Positions 10,772 to 21,733 of a stretch of 37,472 nt of DNA are shown here, piece after piece. The stretch is from Nephromyces sp. MM_2019. Its lineage: Eukaryota; Apicomplexa; Aconoidasida; Nephromycida. The notes beneath the pieces were generated by a model. It saw only the letters and a program-made list of their open reading frames with translations. It ran no database searches and was not told where the DNA came from. Position numbers and translations under genes: made by a program. Numbering within the stretch: the stretch's first letter is position 1; each line of letters begins with the position of its first letter. Location of the stretch: positions 1 to 37,472 of the forward strand of contig JADHZB010001402.1 in NCBI GenBank assembly GCA_015657535.1, given 5' to 3'.

Positions 10772-13362
10772 GTACATATTTTAATACACAGGCTCATGTA
10801 AATGGCGCCAGTGCTTGCATTTTATATAGATAACGGCCATGTCATTTTATCATGTGCAAAGCACCCGATAGCTTGTGGAAAGAGGGAAATTCCATAAGAA
10901 ATCCATAATACTCTAAGGGCTCTCACATAGAATAAAGTGCTTTCCATCATCATACTCTACTGAAATACTAATTTTCTTTCGGTTACAAAGGCCCGAAATA
11001 AAGTGCGTACACACTACTCTCACTGAAATGACTACAGGCAGTGTGTGCAAGCAAAAGGTAACTACATTAAACCAGAGGTTATCATTTGCACTTTCCGTCG
11101 CATCTGCTTAGCTTTCCTCGTACCACCAAATCGTTGCTAAAGCTCTTCTTAGCACATCTAAATTCATCTCTTCCTAACAAACCTCAGCAGCTAAGATCAC
11201 CCTGAAATCCAATAATTCCCTCACACACGCCCAATTCGAAAAAGAGTATACTTGATTTCTTGGAAGAATTGCAAGCTGGAGACTGCTCTATTCATTGCAT
11301 TCCTGGTCTGTTCAACAAATCACGATGAAGCGCGTATAACTCTATGCTGGAAACATGATCACTATAGAGTGATTCTGCCTCAAATATGAACGTATTGCAT
11401 GTAGATCCTGGAATTTACCCTTGTTTGATATACGTCAATATCAGGTCTTTTCTAGATGCAGCCCAAAAACTCAAACAAGTAGTGAGCATATATACGTTCG
11501 GAAATTTGCGAAATTCCTGCCGATCAGTAGATTCGTGATAGCCAAAAAATTGTAGCATCCTAGGCATGTCATTACCAATTTTTAGACACTCTTTTGGAAT
11601 ACTCCTCCGTTTCAATTTTGACTTGCATTTTTATACAGATATACGTTGCTCATTTCGTTGGTGAATACCCCCTTATAGAAAAAGACATTTTAACGATATT
11701 GAAATTAGCCGTATAGCAGCCCATCTGATAAAAACAAATCCTTGGGACTGCAGAAATCACCAAGAATGACGGGGCATGCATCGAGAACAAGCTTCGGCAT
11801 GTTATAGCCTGTCCAACGTCGAATATGGACAAGATATCAACACGTTACACACATATGAAGGGGTGCATTGATCGCAGGCTCATGAATCGGACACGAAAAG
11901 CTGCTGATGAGAACTAGACGCGGATTGACGTAATCCACCCCCCTATGAAGCGAATAAAACTGAAGATGCATGTTGACGAAATCTGCCCCCGGAGTATATG
12001 TACTATGTGCGTGACTCTTAGTTGATTACCCGATGTTATATATTCCAATCGATTTATAAAAATATATACTTTTGGACTAATGGGAGGAGAGAAGTTTTCA
12101 TTGCTTTTCAAAGTAAAGTCAGCAATGTAAGCATATTAAGAGTTCAGCCTTGCTTTGTCACAAAGCATTTCTACAACGACTTGTGTGTGAACAAGTCTAG
12201 CTTCCTGACAAACCCACTTAACCACAAAGGAAATTCCAACGCTAGCGTGCGTAATGCACTACTCAGTATACACGAATGCTTAGTGCATCTCCATGGCACG
12301 ACGAACACACGTACTCTAAAGTAGTTACAAGCAAACCTTTCAGGTAGATGGATATTTCGTTAAAAAATGAGCTCCGTGTTTGCATTGAAGAATTTGTCGT
12401 ACTTTTATAGCAAACGTGATATTTTTGCGTGGAAGTGGAGGAAGTTCGATTATTCAAGGATTTCTAAACTTTGATTTTGGAGAAATGGACATCAATTTGG
12501 AAGATTTATTTACCTCCGAGAAAAGGGATGGAAGATTTTTTTTTAAGTGCATTTTTATGGATGATGCAGCAAGTAGCATCGACAGAAGCAATGCCAGGGA
12601 GACGGAAACTTAAAAATGCGAAATATTAAAAGCGAATTTAAGAGAGCTGATGGGAAACCATGAGAAATCACGGAAATATTCGAAAAAGGAGAACGGATTC
12701 AAGGAAAGCTCAAGAGGAGAGCTCAAGCGGGAGTACAAGAGTACAGCTCAAGAAGGAGTAAAAGAAATTCCGGCAAGAACGTCATAAGTTTAGATACAAA
12801 TAGCGGAATGCAGTCCGGTATATAACCAGTTGCAGAATTCCTGTACACGGATTAAGGTCGGGACGCCTATTTGGCATTATCCTTAAACCGGGACGATTTA
12901 CGCTGCATGAAGCTTGGCCTAAACAAAGAGGCTCAAAGACAAAAATGATGAAACGAGCTTTTAGAGAAGGCATCGATGGCCAGCGAGCAAGAGAATGCTG
13001 CATTCAGAGCCTTACGTGAAAATTAGCCTCAACAACTGCTCGCATACACCAGGACTCATACCGTATGTTCAAAAACAAGTGTGAACTTTTAGCTGCTTGC
13101 ACATACACTTAATGAAAACGCATGTGGGCCGCCGGTGACGTAGCTACTTTAGGAAGCGTAAAGTAGTACTCTGTGTGTTCTCTCGGTATGAGCAAAGAAT
13201 CTGAAATGTGTATACCAAGTCACACTTTTACGCTCAAAAGTATTAATGCTCTCTGGTAAAGTTACTGTGTTTTGCGAGGCTTTCAAAGTTATAATCGCTT
13301 GTTTTTTAAAGTTAATATCATGCTCCTGCAAGTTTTATATTCACTTTATTACTTCGAGTTAG
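10772..13362. other. AT-rich stretch, no gene supported
   Basis: Only short overlapping frames on both strands. One plus-strand run at about 11140-11320 reads plausibly (HLNSSLPNKPQQ, then SILDFLEELQAGDC) but is broken by an in-frame TGA. No known domain, RNA gene or mobile element was recognised. Confidence 0.45.
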
Positions 13363-13568
13363 ACCCGAATTATCGCCTCCTCCTACAATCCGTATGAAAA
13401 GAAGTACAAGGAATTCTTGTTTTCTAGAGTCTTGTGAAACCATATATGTATGTATTTTCAGTCGCTAGCGAAAGCATCAAGGATTGCATTTGTGCTTTTA
13501 TTGGAGTTGAAAGAAACTATGGTTGGCTACCTAAAGATACTAATGATGATAAGCACATATCGGGCTAG
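13363..13568 (+). other. candidate 3' exons of a plus-strand gene
   Basis: The last exon would be 13462-13568: acceptor TGTATTTTCAG, then ASESIKDCICAFIGVERNYG, ending DDKHISG and TAG. The preceding frame 13363-13433 reads ELSPPPTIRMKRSTRNSC and joins in phase only if a 28-base intron (13434-13461) is removed. Without that intron the first frame simply runs to a stop at 13468. The gene would converge on the membrane-protein gene ending at 13991. No family was recognised. Confidence 0.35.
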
Positions 13569-13990
13569 CTTGCTCTGTAGTCATATAATCTTCATTTTAA
13601 ACCTCCACTTGTACCAGATTTATGCCTTGCCTTTTTTTATACAACACTATAAAAATTAACGTGTAGACATATGCTCAGTGTAGGCTTTTGCTACTAGTAT
13701 CCTTTCTATGCATGTGCTGATAGAAAAACCTGTGTTTGGAGGCTTCTTTCTTTTCATTGCAGCATTCTTTTTTGGCTTCTGTGTTTATACTAACGCACTA
13801 TTATATTATCCATCATTTTTTCCCTAACTAGTGAATTACCGTTGAATAATGCTTTGAAAAATAAATGGAATCAAACGTAAAAAGAGGCTTTAATAATACA
13901 TACATATCCTGTTAAATAATGAAATTACAAAACTTGGCTCTCTTGTGAGCAATATCTATCATCAAGACTATCTTCACAAACGAAAAGAAC

Positions 13991-16900
13991 TTACTCGCTA
14001 GTCCTTCTTTTGCCTGCTTCTCCTGGGGCAGTCCTGTCCCTCTCGGAGGCGGACTCTCTATCAGAACTTACGCTCTTACCCGATGATATGCGTCTGACTC
14101 CCGATATGGAGTCAAGGGAAGACCTTCTGTGCTCTCCCCTGGTTAAGATAATCAGGAGCAAAACGTGTGCGAATGATTTTCTCCAAGTGAAGCAGAAGTA
14201 TCAATATTCCACGTAAAAGCTTAGAAATAAAGAGATTATCTTGATTATATGATCAGCACAAAAGCAAAAGTGCTAAGCGCGCATGGCAACACATGGAACG
14301 CAGTGATTAGACAGGGAGATAGAAAGAAGTCACTGAAAAGCTAGAATCTTTTTTGAAGGAATATCAGCAACAGGGATGATCTGCATAAAATAAGATTTAA
14401 CCGTGAATAGCATGGCATAGTATGGCTATGGGCATGAATCGCAGCAACTGAAAAAGTATTAAAATATAAGAAACTCATCGAAATGGAAACTTACGATGCT
14501 TCTGCTCCAGCAAGTCCCCTTCTAATATACCGATCATTCATTTTCAGCTTTCTTGCAAAGGGGAAAAAACCAATGACTAGGCCAAAGATTAGCCCTATGG
14601 CGCCCCCCACTGTTAGGAAAAGGTATGATACAACAAAAAAACCCTTTAAAACTAAAGTGGCGTCCTTGAGAACACATCTGATTAGTTAAGTAACCCTTAT
14701 AAGTTACGCTACTTAGAAGTTGAAAATAAAATACACAAAAAATCTACGCAAACCATAAAACCAAACAAATATGTGGTATCTCTAGCTACATCTCCAATGA
14801 TAAGCTAGCACGCGGACTTATGCTTGCAAGCCTGGCATGCAATGTAACGCTACCGCGGGCACAAGTCAGGACCTTTAGCACGGCGTGCTTTCAGTTAATT
14901 TAGTGGTCTGATATTATAAGTAAATTATTGAGAAAAATACTCTTTAAGCATAAACCCTAATATTCACCCACTTGCAAGCATCAAGAAGTTATATTGAATG
15001 AAAAAGCCTGTGAGACATCCGACACCAGTCCCTCCAATGGCGCCTAACCACGCACCCCTGAAAAGAGTGAGAAAAACAAAATATACGCAAGCAGCACGCC
15101 AAGATTTAGGCTTTAGAAAAGCATTTCAAATTGTTGAACCGCGGACTAACAATTATAATCAAGCTTTAAATGAAACAGCTATGGATGCAAGCATTGTTGC
15201 TTTATAGCCTTGGTAGTCTACTACTTGTGAACCAAGAGTCGCTACAGTTTCATGCAGTGGGTTTTTAGTAATCCTAAACATACAGCTTGCTCCCCCAATA
15301 TATTCCATTGTTTGAGTTTTTAGGCTACCTCAACTAAATATCGACATATTCTTTTATATTTATGCGTGAAATAACCCGAAAATGCAAAGTTTAGGCAAAT
15401 CAGGTAGAAAAAATATATCTCATAGCTTCATTTTAACTATTTCAAAGCGTACGGCTTCCACAGCCAAGTACACCAGTTAAAAGTATAGTTCCTCGGTAAA
15501 AAATTCAGTTAATTCTACTAGTTGCCCACCTTCTTCCAACCAAAGTGGAGCTTGTCGCTAAGGCTGCCATGCACCCCGCCATTCCCAGCGAAGCTCCCAA
15601 GCAGTGGAATTTGAAGTGCATAGTAAGACCTCCAACCAGAGATCCTGACGCGTAGTAGTACGTAGTAACTCATGATACTATGCTTTGGTTAATTCATGCT
15701 AGATTCTCTTTCATATGTTAACAACCTGCACTATAGTAAACTTATATTCGGGCAGCCTCGTGCTTAAAGTATCTAAGCCAAACGGCCAGCACCATTTCAC
15801 ACAAGCGCACCTGAAAACAAAATCTGACGAAATTTCGCGATGCTTCAAATATTTCCTTTACTTTATTTAGTACACCAAAAGAAAGAGCACTTGTAAGTTT
15901 AGGTGTGGAGACGCTATTATACGTAGCGCAGCATTTCATTGAGTTTCTATTGTCTTTGCCTAGGTGGAAATTAGCGGTCAGTATAGTTCGCAAAGCGTAA
16001 GCTGGCTGGTTACTATAGTGTTTTCTTTGTTCCAACTTGCATTTCCTCACTAGCATATCGTGCTTCTGACTGAATCACTATGACTTGCTTTAAAAAAGTC
16101 TGCTACTCGATAATGCGCATTCAAGCATTACCAGTTAGGAAGGCGATGATCATATGGATGCCTCCACCTTGGAAAAAGCTCAAAGAAAAAACTCCCTGCG
16201 GAAGAGACAAATCAATTATGCCAATGATATAATACTGGTTAATGTAGAGGATAATAGCGTGCACGGAAGTTAGAAGCGTAGGCGCATACGCCCCACTATA
16301 GTTGTAGAAAAGATACGGACTCCATTGCACGTCAAGAGCATTGATCTAGGCCAGGATTGTTTTATGACTATATTCATACTCAAGACCTGTGTGGATTTCT
16401 AGCTCCACCCAGTAAACGGTTATCATACAAGGCATCGTTACTTTGCTCTCAATTATGATTGCGTGAACATGACCGCAGCAAACTCCACAAATAGTAAACT
16501 GCAGCATTCTTCATTTAACAAAGGTAAAAAATTTATCCCATATGTAACCCTATCGCTGAAAAACTGCGTGTTCGATTTACCTGTGAGAAAAGGCGGGAGT
16601 GCAAATATGCAGCGAAGGCAGAGGCTGACAGTTGAAGAATAAATATTGCAGTTCCCAGCAACGTATATGTGAGGCAAACGCAACTTATAACGCAAAAGGT
16701 TACTTCAGGCCGTGGCTGTTTAGGAATAGGTAAAAAGGAGGGAAAAGTGTGTGCTGCGCATCTATTACATGTACCACTAATAAAAAATATTTCTGAAGTA
16801 GTTTATTACTTGCGTCTTTACCTATATATACACGACTAACTGGCTCAACTTCCCTACTTCATCGATAGGTAAGCTGCAATGGTGATTGAACAACCTATTG

Positions 16901-19900
16901 AAAATGTCGTATGAAACTTTATGTGCTAGGTGGATCAATTGCCCTTTGTTAATAATATAGTGGTTAAATGGGTTGTGAAAGTAATAAATACGTTTAATAA
17001 CCTTAAAAAAAGCTATAATAAGTATGCAATATAATACCCAAGCTGCTATTGGGAACTTAAAAGTGGTAGCTTCAAGGCAGTTCTCAAGCAATTGCAAAAG
17101 CTGCATATGAACACTTCAACTTACTACGCCATTGAAGGGATAATTTTGCAAGATCAGCTGCTGCTGTGGGGTCAAGGTAATGGTGTTAAGTACTCGCTGT
17201 AAAAAACATATAATAAGATACTGCGACTTTTTATACATGTATACCTGTAGCTCATAATATTTTTGGAACTATATTACCCATGAAAAATTTACGTAGCAAT
17301 ATGTGAGCTACCCCGAAACTAGAGTGCCCTAATGGATAACACTGTAAAAATCTATCTTAAAAACCACTACCGAGCTCCTTGTATGATTCCTAATTGTTTT
17401 TTAAGCTATGTGGCTACAGCTCGAAGACCGCAACAGGTGCTTTTTGCCTGTTGGGACTATTACCGAAGCAGGCCATGCTAAGCTGAAGCAATTCGCTTTA
17501 TTGTTTGTACGATTCTCATAATATTGAATTTGGGTAAACTACATTTCAAACCTACGGTAACCACATAAGCCTCATTATTCAAAATTCTATGGTTTGCAGC
17601 GTTTGTTTCATGTTTCGAAGGCTCTGTATGTATATGCTAGCTCAAAAGAGCCTTGATCATTTTGTTAATCTGGAGTTCATTGTATAAAGATATTATTTAT
17701 ATTTTAAGCGATGTCTGTTGGACTTATGTAGATGAAATAGCAACATAACAACCCGTGCAGATGGTAGCTAGAAACATAGCGGTTCGTTTATATTCCTACT
17801 CTAATGGGACTGGACCCGTAGTCTAATCTATCAAAATCTCCATTGTGCCGCATCATCATTCCTAGCGCACTAGTGAAAGGTGCAAAGCATCCAGGGAAGG
17901 CAGCATACTTTTCGCAGCGCCGATACTGATGAATCTTTTTGCTAAGCTCATGATGACGCTACAACTATTGAAAAGTCCAAGTGCTTTTTTACTGTTGCAT
18001 ACAATTGCTTCACCTGGATTGTTATTCCAGTATTAAATTAAGTAATATCAGGATTAAAAAAGCTTATATAAACTTACAACTTGGAATTTAAATGAAATTG
18101 CCTTTTTGGGGTGGTTCAAGGAGGTATATTTTCTGTTCAATGTGGAATAATACCCTACTGGATTATACGTTTTTACCTGTGTAATCGCTTACTGGTGCAA
18201 ACAGTTCAATCATGAGCCCTACAATATATTTGAAACGATGCCACAAAAGTCAATCAGGGCCACAATAATTTACCGCTAATTCTTGATTTTTCAAAGTTTG
18301 TGGAGCTAAAACAATGGAGCCAGAGGGATATACAGGCGGGGGAATGGGGTAAAACTGGGCAGCATGGGAAGCTGTATCAACGTGGAGTAAGGAGGATTTC
18401 GGTAGCGCATCATTCGGAGAATTTTCTGTCATGTTTTCACCACTTGAAGCTATGCGGCTTCGTTGGCTATTCAGCGGTAACGTTTGCCCATTTAAGGATG
18501 AATTCTGAAAATTGTTGTCAAGGTTTGAAGCGGAAGCTGAGCTGTCAATAAAAGCGGCATTTCCGGGGTTGAGATCACGTTGAAACCTATGGTCATTCTT
18601 CCTACTGGAAATTTTTGAGAATGCTTCACTGTCATCCGTTGGAAGCGAATCTGTGGCTGTTTCCCCAGTGCGCTAATGACAGCGAAAATTTTCAAAGCAA
18701 ATTTTGTGGGCTAAATCCGAATGTTATTTATGTATTTTCACTTACACAAGCATGAAATTCTGATGGCTATCCTTTCAGAATAACAGAAAAATGTAATTTT
18801 CTATTTTAGAATGCTTAAAAGTTGTTACTTTTAAGCATTCTCTGCCTTATCTGCATGTGAGTATATATGAAGTCATTTTCATCAATAAAAAGTTGCTGTG
18901 AAAAGAGCATATAAAATCTTTTCTAAAAGCTGTATCCTTTGGCATGAATTATAATTCATCAGGGTATACTGAGGAATCCTTATATAGTGGTAGCAACTGG
19001 TTCATTATCCCGCCCTAAAGGATACCTAAGGTTAATGCAGCAGCAACTTAGTCCCCTCATAGTTCACTTTCGCTGACAGCATGTATAAAACTATGTAGAC
19101 TGCGGAGAATGTAGTTACTCAATCCCTTAGAAGTAAGTATAAAGCAAGGAAACGATTAAGTATTTACCTCCAGGCTACTTAAAGCTCCTGCATCCGTTGA
19201 ATTATCTGAAAAAATACAGATACTTTCAATACAAATTTGATGCTTTAATGAAGGAAAGGCATAACCAGGTGCAAGATTAGACATTTCAACACAACATAAA
19301 GTACAACCCCTAAATTTAAAAAAGCAGAGTATTCCTTCTCGTTAGTCTTGTGAAAAATTAAGCAAATCGAATCTGCACATTTCACTCCCTTTGCTCTTCA
19401 GGGCAAATAAGCTTATAAGCCTTATATATATTTTCGCATGAAAATTGGAAAAATGCTATAGAACCAGTATACTTTTTTTAAAATCTCAGGAGCTAGAAGC
19501 CATGTTGTATCGCCTTCATCAGGATTGATAATCTACAATCTATTTACTGATCCTCTGCGCGCCATCTACAGCACGCTGTATGCAAAGATGAAAAAAGACA
19601 GTAAACTAAGAGCTCAGTCTACCGGTTTAGTGGCGTTCAACCCGTTTATCTTTAGTTTAAAACCTGATTTTCTAAGGGTAAAATTTTTATGTTACTGATG
19701 CTGCGAAGTTGCTTATTTTACTTCTATTATCAGCATATACTTTCGCAAAACCCCAATTTCGCCTTCAGTTTTTATACACACTTCCCTATGCATTTTGTTG
19801 CATACCTGAAACCTCAGTAAGGCTTAAGGTCATGCATGACTTATCCTTGCTGGCTAATGAAGTGCTAATTTCAACACTTTTCCTGAGCTTTAAGATAGGA

Positions 19901-21733
19901 ACGAAGAAGTGCCAGCAACTACTTAATTCTGAATCTAAGTTATTTCGTTGGGCTTCTCGGCTTTTAGACGGCTCAGATGAAGCGCTTTGCGTGTCGTTCA
20001 GAATAAAAGCGCCACACTCAAGGAATTGCCCTTGGTTGCGCGCCTTGTGCAGGGACCTTAAAAGCGCCCTCTGATTATGGCTACGAGTTTCATGATCTTG
20101 AGAACTGCAAGCTTCTTGCAGTACTTTGCATTCACTTTCACAGAGCGGAATGGTTAACTTGTCGCTACTCCGTTGGCTCTGACATTTGTTATTACAGAAA
20201 ACAATATAAATAAATAGGGAATGAAGCTAGCTTGCTGTACGCTTAAAAATCTGGGGAAGATCAAAAATAACTCTAAGCTGTCGATTGTTCAACTAGGATA
20301 TATTTAAATTTGAAGCAATCTTAATTAAACTGAACAAATCGTATTTTTCAAGTCTAAATTTAACCTTTTGCACCACTTTTTGTTACACGCCAGATGTATC
20401 GAGAAAAAATGTTTTCAAAATATTGTGTAGGTGATGAAAACACGTACGCGGAGATGAGCTAGTGTGTAGTTTTTATACTAGTGTACACATTCGTAAAAAA
20501 TATCCTTTAAGGAAATTAGAATAAAACTTGGGCAGCAACTGAGCAAACATTGCCCTTATTCTAACATTCCCTTTAGTACCCAGCCCTTGAAGGCGCTGAA
20601 GCAACAGAAACACGCCCAGTCTCGCCATATTTGTAACGCTAGGCGGAATATCATACCCCATGACTAAAAGGTGGCAAAAAACACTTGTTTGCTCCATTAC
20701 TTACCGTTCCAGACAAGGAAACACAAGCTGGCGGAGCTTCTGCACAGTTTAGTCCACACATTACTTTTGTTATGGCTTGCAAACAAACTGTATCCCCAAG
20801 GTAATTGCTTGAAAATTCTTGAATAACTTCGTTAAACAACATGCCCTTACAAGCTGAGCAGCTTGTAAAGTGGCAGCCTTCCTTAGAGTTCACAGAGAGG
20901 GTAGCAGCAGTTCCATCATCAGCCTCCGAAGGCACTTCGCCTTCCTGCGAAGGATAGTTCCTAATTCCTGCTGAATCATCATATTTTGAGTTCCCTTCTT
21001 CAGTTTCTACATCATTATCCCAATCGCTCGGAGCATCCCCATTTAACCCATTGACGCTGGAGCTAGTCTCAACCTCACTGACCAAATGGGAAAAAGTCCC
21101 AACTTCCGAGGCACTCGCGCTTTCTGCATCTTCCAGGTCATCTGGTGACATCGAACCAACTTTTTGAGGTTTATTTGTTTTCTTATTCCCCGAAGTTTTT
21201 CTTGTGGTACCGCTGTGTTCGCTACGATTGTGTAGTTCGGCAGCATTCCCACTGTTGTCTGTATCATTTTCACCGCCTTGCTCTGTTGATTTCGAGGCAA
21301 TAAGTACCTTATGTCCTTTTAATGAACTACCCTTGTTACTTGCTTCCGCCGTGTAACGTGATGACAAGGGAGTTATTGATCCCCTTGCAATGTTATTGTG
21401 TTTACTAGATATGATTTGATGAGAGCTTCCTGGCTTTATTGATGTAGGAAGGCATATTAAAAAAAAATAAAGTGCGACCAAACTTATCACGTGTTTGATC
21501 GGAATGCAAACACTTGGCAACGAATCTGCTGCCTGGTAGTTTTTGGTCCAGCCACTAATGTGACTGCTTCGACCATTGGCTACCCGAGTGAATGTAGAGC
21601 CTGACATTACTGCAACATAGTGTATATGGATAACTCGTAAACGCCTCACAGCTGGCTTTTCGACCGCAAAAAATTCGATACAAGGTAATTGCACTGGTTT
21701 TAGTAGTATGCTCAGCACTAAATTGGATAGCAT
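13991..21733 (-). CDS. polytopic membrane protein with cysteine-rich ectodomain (14 exons)
   Basis: Exons in coding order: 21733-20705, 20178-19806, 19205-19168, 18672-18274, 17958-17800, 17196-17125, 17100-16834, 16715-16581, 16498-16442, 16345-16132, 15644-15530, 15057-14972, 14609-14495, 14138-13991. Phases agree throughout (about 1068 residues). A hydrophobic segment at about 82-98 could be a signal or anchor; Met43 is an alternative start. An acidic Ser-rich stretch leads to a Cys-rich region, about 287-367 (TSCSACKG, CLQAITKVMCGLNC, IPLCESECKVLQEAC), whose spacing recalls folate-receptor or Frizzled-type domains; this is a resemblance only. Membrane segments include 706-725, about 784-815, 866-889 and four Gly-rich ones near the end (for example GGAIGLIFGLVIGFF). 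The basic tail has RRSS and RRIS kinase-like sites. The role is unknown. Weakest points are the 24-base intron and the GTGTAT and GTGGGT donors. Confidence 0.7.

Noticed and set aside
11140..11320. In-frame TGA between two coding-like pieces, suggesting TGA as a sense codon
   Set aside because: The recognised genes use TGG for Trp and need no TGA reassignment; chance open frames or a missed intron are simpler.
15570..15620. LGASLGMAG resembling the GxSG motif of rhomboid proteases
   Set aside because: No catalytic His in a later helix, and spacing from the IHMII segment is too short for the rhomboid fold; Gly-rich helices explain the pattern.
15742..16056. 104-codon minus-strand frame with a good TTTTGTTTTCAG acceptor inside
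   Set aside because: None of its usable frames matches the phase of the flanking membrane-protein exons, whereas skipping it joins 16132 to 15644 in phase. It may be a cryptic exon.
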